Shown: one piece after another, positions 12,101-29,146 of the stretch | How the letters are laid out: every line of letters starts with the position of its first letter | How positions within the stretch are numbered: the first letter of the stretch is position 1 | Assembly (NCBI GenBank): GCA_943735955.1 | Contig: OX030956.1 | Coordinates: forward strand, 124,501 to 188,500 | From: Piscicola geometra | Lineage: Eukaryota > Annelida > Clitellata > Hirudinida > Piscicolidae | Length of the DNA: 64,000 nucleotides | Direction of reading: 5' to 3' | Notes under the pieces: generated by a model | Told to the model about the DNA's origin: nothing | Databases searched by the model: none | Seen by the model: only the letters and a program-made list of their open reading frames with translations | Made by a program: the position numbers and the translations under genes

Positions 12101-12700
12101 AGGACCATAGATATAGTATATATGTCCTAAATGGGCCAAATGAGCTATAAATTTAAAAACTTTAAGATTTTTTTAAGAAAACCTATGTGGGTCCTACATG
12201 GGTCCTATACGGGCTTTGAATAAAATAATTGAAAGTGTTTTCAAGGTAAGACTATGTGGGTCGTATATGAGTCTTTTATGGACTGAATAGACTTTGAATT
12301 TAAAAAATTGAAGTGTTAGTATGTGATTAAAACTCTAAGTTAAATAAACCCCACCTCTCAAAAACCACCCAAATAGACGAAAGAATCTAGCTGAATGTCA
12401 CTTCCTGATTCCAATCTCCTTTGATTGTTAAATTGACATTTTTGTATTTAATATAAATAATAGTTCTTTATAAATTGACATTTTTCTTTAAATAACTATA
12501 AAATTAAAAATTGACATTATAAAAAATATGTTGAATATTCATTAAATAAATAAATAATATTTCAAATGCAAATTAACTCTAAAATATATTGAAATATGAA
12601 TTAGCTATAAAATCTAAATTCTAGTCATCTAAAATAGGTTTTATATAAATAAATTGTTATATTTTAACTTTTTTCTACATTTTTATAGTTTTCTGCAAAG
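12101..12700. other. Intergenic, short degenerate GTGGGTC repeats
   Basis: Between 12180 and 12300 there are repeated motifs such as CTATGTGGGTC, CATGGGTCC and ATGAGTC, suggesting an old degenerate tandem or mobile remnant. The rest is AT-rich and shows no gene. Confidence 0.4.
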
Positions 12701-13160
12701 GGTTGTAGGTTAACTGCATACGAAGAAAGCGGTTGTAGGTTAACTGCACACCAAAGAAATCGCGCTGCATGTGTTAAATACACATTGGATTTTGCACATT
12801 TTTTCTTTTTTACAGAAAAAACGTTAATTTAGGGTTAAGGTTAGGGTTATGGTTAGAGTTAGGGTTTTCAGGAAAATCGCATTTCAAGAATACATGTGCA
12901 AAATCAAATTTGCATTTAACACATGCAGTGTGCTTTCTTTGGTGTGCAGTTCACCTATAACCGAAGAAAGCAGACTGCATATGTTTAAAATGCTGATTTA
13001 CTTTGCTGATTTATTTTTGAAATAGAATTTTTCTGAAAATAATTATATAAGCCTAACCCTAACCTTAAGCTTAAATTGACGTTTTTTCTATTAAAGAAAG
13101 TAAATCAGCATAGTAAATCAGTATTTAACACATTTGTAGTCTGCTTTCGTATGCAGTTAG
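12701..13160. mobile_element. Palindromic MITE, copy B, interrupted by copy A
   Basis: The left end GGTTGTAGGTTAACTGCATA (12701-12720) runs into GAAGAAAGC at 12730, where copy A is inserted, and resumes at 12963. Inner stems GAAAGCAGACTGCATATG and TACTGATTTACT-type sequence pair with 13092-13150 (TAAATCAGCATAGTAAATCA and CTGCTTTCGTATGCAG). The centre has CCTAACCCTAACC. The outermost 10 bases of the right end do not match the left end, so this end looks eroded. No ORF is present, so the element is non-autonomous. Confidence 0.75.
12731..12962. mobile_element. Palindromic MITE, copy A, nested in copy B, 9-bp TSD
   Basis: A 232-bp element with terminal inverted repeats: it starts GGTTGTAGGTTAACTGCACA and ends in the complement of GGTTATAGGTGAACTGCACA. 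Long imperfect arms of about 70-90 bp flank a centre with telomere-like GGTTAGGGTT. It is flanked by GAAGAAAGC on both sides (12722-12730 and 12963-12971), a 9-bp target-site duplication. A 9-bp duplication is typical of Mutator-like transposons in established classifications. No transposase is encoded. Confidence 0.88.
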
Positions 13161-13169
13161 TTGAACAAG

Positions 13170-13389
13170 GGTTATAGGTGAACTGCACACAAAAGAAAGC
13201 ATACTACATGTGTTAAATGCACATTTGATTTTGCACATTTCTTCTTGAAATGCGATTTTTCTAAAAACCCTAACCCTAATTCTAACCTTAAATTAACGTT
13301 TTTTCTGTAAAAAAGAAGAAATGTGCAAAATCAAATGTGCATTTAACACATGCACTGTGCTTTCTTTTGTGTGCAGTTAACCTACAACC
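13170..13389. mobile_element. Palindromic MITE, copy C, 9-bp TSD
   Basis: A 220-bp element of the same family as copy A. It starts GGTTATAGGTGAACTGCACA and ends in the complement of GGTTGTAGGTTAACTGCACA. The flanks are TTGAACAAG at 13161-13169 and again at 13390-13398, an exact 9-bp target-site duplication. The centre contains AACCCTAACCCTAATTC, in reverse orientation relative to copy A. It lies about 375 bp upstream of the LRRC47 start codon. Confidence 0.9.
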
Positions 13390-13763
13390 TTGAACAAGGT
13401 CTTAACTACATAGAAAAGTAGTTACTCTTTTATTTTTTTTAGCAAAAAATGAAATAAAACTTTGAATAATTTTTTTTTATTTAATTCCAGTTTTTAAAAT
13501 ATATATACACTTAAAGTAATAATTAAATAGTACTAATTAATTAATAAATCAACAATTAAGTATTTAAAAAATTCAATGATTAAATTATAAATACAATATT
13601 AATATAAGAAACATATTTTTGAAATAAATTTAATTTTATTGTTTTTCTTGGTTTTCTTGTAGTTACAATTTAGTTGCATAATCTCCCAGGCTGTGTCTTA
13701 ATTTTATAAATATTTCTATTGGGGGTCTCAATTAGTAATAACTTTAAAAAGGCATTTAAACGA

Positions 13764-17154
<3,391 letters not shown>

Positions 17155-17185
17155 TTTTGTGCGTCTTTCATCAAACTAGCTCCGA

Positions 17186-17191
17186 AATAAA
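17186..17191 (+). promoter_or_regulatory. Poly(A) signal of LRRC47
   Basis: AATAAA lies 31 bp after the LRRC47 stop codon. The next gene starts about 510 bp further on. Confidence 0.65.
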
Positions 17192-17703
17192 CGCCTAAAA
17201 TCGTAACCTATTCCCGACCTAAAGTGTCATGTTTGGCTGTCTTTGTTATCACATCGTCATATTGATTAGCAACATAGGAAAACAAATCCATAACCTTTCA
17301 AGGGCAATTTGTTTTAGAAGTTTGAACCGTGATGATTTTGGTGCAAGGGTCTCTAGAGATTAGATCAAAACTACTCACTTATTTTCTCAAAAGTTATCGG
17401 TCATAAACTGTTGTCTGAGGCTTAAGAGGCCGAAAATCAATTTTCAAAGTTGAATATCAATATAGAGAGTTTCTAGCACTGCATTAATCATGCCTCAATC
17501 TTTAAAAATCTAATTATCAAAGTAGTTGTAGCTGTGACGTGAGTTGAAAGCAAGCAAAAAATTTGACCCTGCTAATGAACTGTCAATGGCTGATAAGAAG
17601 ACAATGAAAGTTGAAGATATCAGTTGAAAGGGATGAAGAGTGCTGATAAAAAGGCCTTTAAAAGCTTGAAAGCTTGCGCCACAAACCTAAAACTTGCATC
17701 AAA

Positions 17704-20700
17704 ATGAGGCTTCTTCTGTGTGCATTGTTGATCTCGCTGGCGCTGCCAGGAAGCCATCTCCAAAAAGTCGACTACTCCAAGTAACATTTTGGATTTTTTT
17801 CTAGATCTTCAGAGAAGTTTCAAATATACTTTAAAACCATTTAATTTGCGCTTCTCAACCATGCAGCTACCGCATTGTGAAAAGTGTCGACGGCAGTGAC
17901 TTGCTGAAAAACTTGGACATTCCCAACAAATATGAACGGGTGACTCATTCTTTGAAAAGCTCATTCAACTGTTCCCCTGAAGCATGCATTTATATAATTG
18001 CATTTTCGGTTTTTCAATGCTGCAGATTTATATCAAGTTAGCAGGTCAAATCATGTCTAGGTATTTCATTATTAAACGAAATGTTCAAAAAAAACAAGAT
18101 AAAAAACCCCATACTAAGTTATTTGCATTTCACTTACACCTCTCACGACTAACGGCCCGGCAGTTCGAAGCAGTGACGGAGGACAGGAGCTCCATCCTGC
18201 TGGACCCTTCGTCAGCCGAAGCCCTGCTGTCGCTCCTGCGTGCTGCCAACGTCCCTTACAGCATCGTCACCGAGAACCTTCAAAAGTATCGCATAGACTT
18301 TTGCTGTCAGCCTCAGTGGCCCTATAGTCTCTTATACATCTCTCTTATTCCTTTATTGTTTCCATTGGCTTCTTTTCAAATACTTTAAAGCAAGTTTTAT
18401 TGCCCACTCACTGACAGGGATATTGACAATGAAGTCAGCTCGTCGAGTAACTGGTTTTATTCCTACCACCGATTCGAAGATGTGAGTGGAAAGACACGAG
18501 TGTTCGGGATGGAATGCTTGGTGGCGATGAGGAAAAGATTGAACCATTTATAGGAGTTTAAATTTTCGTCAGAATTAATTATATTAATAATTATAAATAG
18601 CAGTCTCATTTTATTAAGTAATACAAAAAATAGCAGAGATTTATTCGTTCTGAATATTTACCAAAGTGTAGTGAAGCATTTGAAATTTATACATTCCAGC
18701 ATTTATTAAACTGATTAATCATTACAAATTAAAACATCTCTAGCTGCTGAATTGGCTGCAGTACAAGCAAAAGCTCTATCCAAGCGAGCTCGAGTTGATC
18801 GATATCGGAATGTCGTATCAAAAGAGGCCTCTGCGTGTCTTGAAGGTTCCTTAATACATTCATGAAATGATCGTTTGTTTTCAATAGGTTCATAATAAAT
18901 TAATATTTTAAAATTTCATATTTAATAAACTGTTTTTCCCGAAAACCACACACTAGTTTTACACAAAGGATTAATCCACAACCACACAGATGACAGGCAA
19001 GAAGAACCAATGCGGACACAAGCCGGCCATCTGGATCGACTCAGGAATCCACGCGAGAGAATGGATCTCCCACACCACCAGCACCTTCATCATTGACAAG
19101 GTGGACTCTTCAGATACCTCCAAAGAATATCTTTCCAACGATAAAATAATTAAGTTGCAGGCACTTTATTTTTTGAATATCCTTTTTCAAGAGCGTAGTC
19201 AAAATGTCATAACTAAACTAATATTTTTGCGAAAAAGAATATTAAACAGGAGCATAAAAGTCTCTTTCTAAATGCAGGCAGGACATGAAAAGTAGGAATA
19301 ACTTACTAAGAACATTTATAACATGTGTCGCAGATGTTGTTGGGGTACAGGACGGATGCGGAAGTGAGGGAGCTCAGAGACACTTACGACTGGTACTTCC
19401 TCGTCACCATGAACCCTGACGGATACGTGCACTCCTGGGATAATGTTTTTACATTATTTTTAGACCATTCAATTTGGGACTAAAGTTATGTATCTCTACC
19501 AAGTATATTTTGCACTCTTGACCTTGAAACTTTGATGTTCTTACTCTTCCGAAATTCCACTTGAAAGCTAAACTTGTTTCGAATGTGACAGGACCGACTG
19601 TGGAGAAAGTCTATGAAGCCAGTCAACTACTCAACGTGTCTTGGCACCGACACCAACAGGAACTTTGATCACCAGTGGGGAAGTGAGAAATCTATTCAAA
19701 TTCATGATTCATAGAACCGAAATATTTGCTTAATACAATAACAATGATAACAGATTAGACACTTCATAAAAGTATTGTCATCAAATATACAAGAAATTAC
19801 TTAAAAATTACTTAACTTCCCAACTAAAAAATTTTATATTTATCTTTATAAAGTAAATTTTCCACAATCCAACTTAACTTTATAAGTTTCAAATCTTTTA
19901 AAACACAGTGCCACAAACAAAACACCAAACACAGCAATCGGCATCAGCAGCAACCCATGCGACCAAACCTTTGCCGGCCCACGCGCCTATTCGGACCCTG
20001 AAGCGAAGGCGGTGGCAGACTTCATAATTGCGAAGGAGGGCCACTGGGACGTCTTCCTCACCATCCACTCCTACGGCCACCTGCTCTTGGCGCCTTGGGG
20101 CTACACCAAAGAAGTTCCTGAAAACTACCACGACTTGGTTGGTGACCTGCGTGAAGGCTTCTCTCGAGTATTTTTAATACCTAAACTTCAATAAACACCA
20201 TACTTACTGTTTTATAACTTAAAACAAATAATTATAGAACTATATTGTTTTCTTCAAACATTTATTTGTAATTTTGTATTTAAACTTCAATAAACATTAG
20301 GTTCACCTTTATATAGAATTATTCATAAATAACTAAAAACGAATGATGCAAGCACTATACGCTCTGCCCCGCACTGAACGCACAGTCGATTGTGGGCAAC
20401 GCGACAGTGAAGGCGATCAAGGAAGTGCATGGACTCAACTACCGCTTCGGAACCTCGGCCAACATTCTGTGTGAGTGCATGAGGAAGGCAATGATTGTGA
20501 AGATTATGATTATGAAAACTGTTTTCATAAAGATATTGATTACGGAGTGATGAAGATAGTGATCATTATGGTGGTAATGATGATAAGAATAGGTAGTTGT
20601 GTATCTAAAACTGTTAATCTAAATAATTTGAATCTATAGATTATTGAAATTATTCTGCTCATATTTTAAAGACCAGTCGTCTGGCACCTCACGTGACTGG

Positions 20701-21064
20701 GCCAAAGGAGTCGCTAAGGTTATAAACCAACTTTAAAACTTTTTTGAAACATGAAACTTTTTTTGTTTAAATTATTTCACATATGAAAAAATTTTTAGTT
20801 TACATTATTTTACATATGAAATATTTTGTAGTTTAAATTATTTCACATATTTAAAATATTATTATTCAAACATTTTCTATCGGTTTAAATTGAGTATCAA
20901 ATATTTATTTAAAGATTCCTTACGTGTACACGTTTGAGCTGAGGAGCGGCCACAGCTTCATCCTTCCTCCATCCGAGATCATCCCGACCGGAGAAGAGAT
21001 ATGGGCTGGTGTGATGGCCTTGGTGAAGACGGTTAAAACCATCACGCCACCCAAGTGCAAGTAG
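17704..21064 (+). CDS. Secreted M14A procarboxypeptidase, CPA/B/O type
   Basis: Twelve exons: 17704-17780, 17867-17939, 18164-18285, 18418-18481, 18744-18845, 18990-19100, 19334-19444, 19592-19682, 19935-20137, 20386-20470, 20672-20718, 20915-21064, giving 411 aa, normal for the family. A signal peptide (MRLLLCALLISLALPG) is followed by an activation domain to about residue 110. Zinc ligands in bovine CPA numbering: H69 and E72 in HAREW (167, 170) and H196 in TIHSYG (295). Substrate residues: R127 in DRLWRKS (225), N144-R145 in TDTNRN (242-243), Y198 (297), Y248 (347). The catalytic E270 is in YTFELR (370). The S1' specificity position 255 is Arg354, in GTSRDWA. The family removes C-terminal residues from peptides, outside the cell. 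The segment after the catalytic Glu is two residues shorter than in bovine CPA. It lies 0.5 kb downstream of LRRC47 on the same strand, probably an independent gene. Confidence 0.93.
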
Positions 21065-22325
21065 TGTGGTGGTCCACAATTGTGAAAAGGGTTCGGAAGC
21101 CTTTTCAAACAAACTTTAAAAAAGTATTTTTCAAATTTATAAAATTAAGATACATTTCTCATTAAGTTAATTCAAGTTCTTGATTTATCTTGTAATGTTA
21201 GCAAACGTTTTTGTTTAGAACATATCATATTGATGATAAGATTATCAATGCTAAATTCAAAACAATCGATGCTTGCATTTTATTGGTTTTATACGTTCGA
21301 AACACATCGCTTTGAACGCTATGAAAGGAATTGTAAGCTGAGTTGAATCTCCATGTGAATGGAGGAAACAGTTTCAAAGATGGATCGTGAGAGTTTGAAT
21401 CGTTACAAAGTCAAGCAGTTTTAAAATTCTGATTCATTCTATTTGAATCGCACGGTTTATGCAACTAATCCTTTCGGAGTTTAGTGGAGGGGATTGAGTG
21501 CAAAGGCGAGAAATGGAGCTTCAAAGGGAGAGGCTAATTGCCGGAAAAATGATGCGATGTAGAATAGTGTTTTTGTGATTCCATTAAGCTTGTTCAGTGT
21601 TCAATCAACTACACAAAAGATGATTGCTCAGCCACCAATGAGAGCTCAGCTTTCAAATAGCTCGAACACGATTGGCCAGCGGAGGATGAAGAAGAAAGAA
21701 TCACCTGGAAGAGGTAAAATATTTAAATGGATTTTTATTGTTTCAATGCATTCAATTTGTTTTGCGTTTTGAAATGTAAAATACATTTTGTTAAACCATT
21801 TTAATGTGTTTTTATATTCAAAAATAAATTGGAATTGTGGATTGATTTGAACTATTATCACTAAATAAAAGTATCATATACTGGGCTTTGCCGGGTGCAG
21901 ATTTTTACTTGTATTTATGTATTCAAGTGTATATAAATTTATTTATCTCTATTAGTTGGAGAAAAAATAAAATAATATAAATTTGGACTGAAAGATTACT
22001 GGCAGAGTGTAGATTGATTTGGTTGCTAAAATTAAGTACATCAATTTTGTTAGCCTTCAATCTGATATAATTAATATTTTTTGACAATCTTGAGAAATAT
22101 GATTCAAAATGGTAATTTATACATATTTATTCAAAGTTTTAACAAAGTTGAGATTTGAAAAGTGCAATCATATCATTGATACTTTTCAAAAACTTTGAAG
22201 TCCGTCTGTCCTTAAAGGAAAATAAATAAGTCTCCACAAACGTATTTTCCAAAACATACATGATTTTTCTTATCATCTGAAGATTCATTCGATTAAATAA
22301 GAAGCGCTTTTATGTGTCGTTCAAC
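21065..22325. other. Intergenic between carboxypeptidase and Hmx
   Basis: The 3' flank of the carboxypeptidase has no close AATAAA. An open stretch at 21620-21715 (MIAQPPMRAQLS...) ends at a GTAAAA donor-like site and could be a non-coding or upstream exon, but nothing supports it further. A fragment TACTGGGCTTTGCCGGGTGC at 21879-21898 is GC-richer than its surroundings and looks like a mobile-element remnant. Confidence 0.35.
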
Positions 22326-24648
<2,323 letters not shown>

Positions 24649-24847
24649 CCAGTCAAACGGATGCCAGCAAGCAACACGATGCATCGAACAGCCATCAATA
24701 TTTTCAGTTCCTTCATTGAGACATTTTTATTATTATTAATAGTTATTTTATAGTTTTAAACAGTATCAAATTATATATATTTTTATATCCTTAGAGAGCT
24801 TCAAAACCAAAAAATAATTTATAAAATGAAATCAGTTTTAAACGAAC

Positions 24848-24853
24848 AATAAA
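24848..24853 (+). promoter_or_regulatory. Poly(A) signal of Hmx
   Basis: AATAAA lies 200 bp after the Hmx stop codon. It is followed by a TTGTCTTCATTTCC stretch that could serve as the downstream element. Confidence 0.55.
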
Positions 24854-25791
24854 AATTGTCTTCATTTCCAATCAAACATGGCTTAACACATAATTTCCCT
24901 TATAGATGTCTTATGACCGATTTAAAAGGATTTTGCGCCATAAAAAACCTTGCTCACACAGTCATCACACAGTCATTACACAGCCGGTGGTGCAAAACAA
25001 TGTCATTCATTTTTTCAGCGTTTTTTAATACATTAAAATTATCGTTTTGGCGACTATTATCAGCAGTCACTTGAGTCTGATCTTTTGACGGCTCATCGAG
25101 TCAGGAAACAGGTGGATGCTGAGATGATGTCACTTACTGTTGACGTCATAATTGCCTTTCACGTCATTTAGTCAACTATGTTATATTTAAACAAATGATC
25201 TATTTAAAACAAACTGCATTTAAATATTAGTCTGTTTTCCGAAAAATCTTTGTAATTAAGAAGAAATAAAAAAATAAATAGTTCTAATGACTAAAGTCAC
25301 AACGCGGGAAGGATTAAGGAGTGACGAGTGCTTGCATGGCTTCAAGGCATGCCTCCATTTGTCGAGGTGTTCAAAAACAATGAAAACATGAAAGATTTTT
25401 ATTTGCTAACGACTTGTGAAATTATAATTCAAAAAGTTTAAAAATAAAATATAATTATTAAATAGTCTAATTTATTGTATTATTTAGCTGCTTTTGACTT
25501 GAAAATCGTCGTGCCGAAGAAAAATAAATTTTCTTGAGCCATTAGTGCACCCACTCAAAAATGAAGATGATGTAATTTCAAATGAATTCCGTCTTACAGA
25601 TTTCAAGCACAACGATGCATTGAAAATCTTTTTGAAACTTGAGAGAATAAGGTTTTGAAAGTTCTTTGGAAGAAACAAAAAAATGAAGATAAGAATACTG
25701 TCACGTGGTAACAGCCATTCAAAATTTAATCAGAAACATTAGCTTTATAATGTTTCGATTCAACATAAAAAATTAAATTAATTGGAAAAAA
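24854..25791. other. Hmx 3' flank, no feature seen
   Basis: AT-rich, no exon. Around 25080-25170 there are three TGACGTCA-like or TGACGTCAT half-palindromes (e.g. TTGACGTCATAATTG), which resemble CRE/bZIP sites but occur in ordinary sequence. Confidence 0.4.
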
Positions 25792-26190
25792 ACTCTGTAT
25801 AAATGGGCATACTATCTGTATAAATGGGCATACTATCTGTATAAATGGGCATACTATCTGTATAAATGGGCATACTATCTGTATAAATGGGCATACTATC
25901 TGTATAAATGGGCATACTATCTGTATAAATGGGCATCCTATCTGTATAAATGGGCATACTATCTGTATAAATGGGCTTACTATCTGTATAAATGGGCATA
26001 CTATCTGTATAAATGGGCATCCTATCTGTATAAATGGGCATCCTATCTGTATAAATGGGCATCCTATCTGTATAAATGGGCATTCTATCTGTATAAATGG
26101 GCATTCTATCTGTATAAATGGACATACTATCTGTATAAATGGACATACTATCTGTATAAATGGGCATACTATCTGTATAAATGGGCATGC
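25792..26190. repeat. 21-bp satellite with a TATAAAT motif per unit, about 19 copies
   Basis: The unit is CTGTATAAATGGGCATACTAT with scattered single-base variants. Each copy contains TGTATAAATGGG. The 21-bp length keeps two minus-strand frames open (CPFIQIV and MPIYTDS repeats); these are repeat shadows, not genes. Confidence 0.95.
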
Positions 26191-27663
26191 TAGTATTAAT
26201 ACTAGTACTGCTGGTGATGGAGGGTAGAAGACGCATCCAAGTCTTCCATCTCGAGCAATTAGTACGCCATCAATTTGAAACACTCGGCGACAATCTTCCT
26301 TTCAAAAAGGTCTTACGTGTTGTAATGACGTCACCGGAAGATGCAAACAGCGTTCTATTTCCGTTTCCTGCTCTGTAAACAATTTGTGAATCATGCATTA
26401 GAGTGTTAGCTCAATAATAATTTTTTAATTTACTTTTTTTTGACAACTTTTTATTTAAAGAGGTTCATGCTATTTTCTTATAACTATTTTTCATTTATAG
26501 AGTTATCACTAAATCATCTTGAAGAACCAATTGCTTCCGATATTTATCAAGATATAATAGAAGCTGTTTGCGTGAAAATGAGCTAAAAATTATTTCAAAA
26601 GTTTATTAAAAATTCCATTAGTGGGGATGGAAAAGACTTGCTGAGTCAATGGCATTTCTGTCGAAGCAGCAAATAACATGATAAATTCATTTATAGCCTC
26701 TCAAGACATTTTTATTCGTCTTCAGATAAAAACACGAGTCACATTTACTGTTTTAACGTTTTGCGATGAGATTCCCATTGGAGGCAGTAGAGCTTGAAAT
26801 TAATTAGAATGCATGCGAGGATGCCAAGAGGCAAAGGAGATTAAAGAAGAGAATCAAAAATGATGAGGGAGGGGCGTTCTTCGCGAGAAGGAATTCCGTG
26901 TAAAGAAGAGATGAAAGAGTAATTTTAAACAAGATTTTATAAGAGACTGACTATTTTATTTAAAATTAAACCTTTTTGAGACTTGGAATGGGTTCACTGT
27001 ATGAAACGAAACGAGTGAACAGGGTGTGGTTTTGATAATTATTAAAGTAAAATTTATGTTTATTTGCAAAATATTTTTAGTTAATCATATCCATTAAGCT
27101 TATGGTGGAGATTAAGCAGTCGCCTAGAAAGAATTTTGTGCTGATTAAAACGGTGTTCACGGCGGCAGCAGAATCCGAATCGCCTCAGGAAGAGATTCTT
27201 TGTTCTCAATATGAGATTAAAACGTCTCTGGGCTGTTGATAAAGAGATTTTAAAACGGTGGAGATGGAAAGGGCATTTCTTTCGAAAGGCAACGATGCAG
27301 GCTCTCACCTGGAACCCTCAAAGGGAAAGGAAAGAGAACACTTGAAAGATCAGTTGCAGGTATTTGGAGGCTCACAAGATGCTAAAAAACAGATGGAGAG
27401 AACATATATAACATACACTGTATATATTTATTTGTGAACGAGTGTGTAACGACTCTCACCTTGACCAACGGCTAAGGGTCTTAGGTTTGAGAGCAGCCGA
27501 TGCTCTAGTGATCCATAGACACGAATTGAAACATTTTCAAAATGTTAGCCTGTTTCGGCTTGTACGCCACTATTATTTTGCTCGTCGTTAATATTATTGC
27601 ATTTTTTTACACTTCATCATATTTCAGTTTCATTTCAATAAATTTATTTCATAATATATTATT
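26191..27663. other. Intergenic
   Basis: No gene seen. A purine-rich, GC-richer stretch at 26800-26930 and 27100-27330 has several GATTAA motifs (e.g. GAGATTAAGC, GCTGATTAAAAC, GAGATTAAAAC) within about 120 bp, which could be homeodomain sites. This is only a motif observation. Confidence 0.35.
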
Positions 27664-27735
27664 GGCTCGTTGGTCTAGGGGTATGATTCTCGCTTTGGGT
27701 GCGAGAGGTCCCGGGTTCAAATCCCGGACGAGCCC
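27664..27735 (+). tRNA. tRNA-Pro (anticodon UGG)
   Basis: A 72-nt perfect cloverleaf: acceptor GGCTCGT pairs with ACGAGCC, an A box TGGTCTAGGGG lies in the D arm, the anticodon arm CTCGC-TTTGGGT-GCGAG carries TGG, and the B box is GGTTCAAATCC. The sequence agrees with the highly conserved metazoan tRNA-Pro(UGG). CCA is not encoded, as expected for a eukaryotic nuclear tRNA. Confidence 0.98.
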
Positions 27736-27739
27736 TACC

Positions 27740-27743
27740 TTTT
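27740..27743 (+). terminator. RNA polymerase III terminator of tRNA-Pro
   Basis: A TTTT run four bases after the mature tRNA 3' end, the standard Pol III stop. Confidence 0.75.
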
Positions 27744-29082
27744 ATCGAACTTGATTCCACACACATATTTAAAGTTGCCATACTTGAAAACTCTAAACTT
27801 TATTGAACATTTTAAAAAAAGTAGTTTTAAACCCAACACTTATTTTGTTTTCCTACTTTGAATTTTTTTTTAAATTAAAGTTTTTACAATTAAAAATTAC
27901 TACTTTTTATTTTAACATTATTAAAAAGGAATTATAAAATAAATATAAAACTAATTAAATCTGTACTTACGTAAAGGTTCACATGGTGGAGAGGACTTAA
28001 AAGACTTCAAGCCATTCAACTGCTGTCTGGTCAGTTGATCCAGCGGATTAGCCTTGTTGACTCAATATTATTTTTCAAACACCTTGTAACATGTGAGCCT
28101 CTACGTGTTTTTGAAAGATTTCCAACACTCATTAAAAGTTTAAAATAAATAAACTCAAAAAATTCTAGCTTTTTAAAAGTCTATAGAGTCTTTAGTTCTA
28201 GTAGTGGTTCAAAAGTTTGTAAAACCTATTGACCAAGATCATATGCAGAAATTCTTAGTCCTCTAGCGAACACTAAATAAAATTCGAAATTAAAAGAGCA
28301 TGATGTTCTGACTCTCATCTCTTACTTTTTAATCGCTAGTATTTCGAGATAACTTGATATTCAAAAATATATTAATGGATTGCAAAGTCTATTTTTAATT
28401 ATATAAATTTAATCATATTTAATCAACTTCATTATTCAAGTCACATCTGAAAACTTTTATTTTTATTCAATTATTTTTAGAGCATATTTTTTTACTGTAG
28501 TGAATCTTTGAAACACTGTTCTACATCAACTCAACTAAAAAATAACATTAAACGCCGAATTGTTAACAATTTTTACAAATATTTTTTTACATCTATAATT
28601 CTGCAATGCATTGCTGCATAAGACACAAAAGATTAAACAAAAGAACAAATACTAACCCCAATGTTTGACAAACACCAGCACGTGTGGGTTGTTAGGTGAT
28701 GACGCTGTGTCTTGTAATATTCACAGAAAGTTACTTTAGTGTGAAGCAAGATGGTAGCAAAGAAATCTTGAGAAGTCTGTTCAGTGGAGAACTTTGAAAG
28801 AGCAAGGTTCGTGCCAGATGTGTAATCGGGTGCTAGGCAACAAGTTCTTTTAAGAAATGTCACTTTTTGTTTTTTGACATAGGGCAGAGCTAATATGTTA
28901 TGTAATAGTATTTTATAATTGAATAAATAGTTTTAGCAATTGAAAATTTATTATTTAATTTGTTCATAAATAAAAATTAAATTATAACAGTTACTCCCAA
29001 AAAAAATTATGCTTTAAACTTTCCTCATGACCAGTAAAGGGACCAAGTTGCACTTAGTGGCAGCCATCTTCACTCCATAAAG
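27744..29082. other. Intergenic, no feature seen
   Basis: AT-rich with stops in all frames. A 76-codon minus frame at 28633-28863 has no family features and I do not call it. Confidence 0.4.
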
Positions 29083-29146
29083 CTTCAGATTCGAACCCTT
29101 GACCTCTGGTTACAACGGCGAGTCGTTCACCACTCGGCGACTCTAT
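29083..29146 (-). mobile_element. tRNA-like SINE head
   Basis: Read on the minus strand, GAGTCGCCGAGTGGTGAACG resembles a tRNA D arm/A box, and GGGTTCGAATC is a perfect B box about 50 bp away. The 3' side does not close an acceptor stem. It is best explained as a tRNA-derived SINE or a pseudo-tRNA. Confidence 0.55.

Noticed and set aside
21575..21772. Upstream exon of Hmx
   Set aside because: A GTAAAA donor-like site exists at 21716, but no matching acceptor is evident before the Hmx ATG, whose exon is complete without it.
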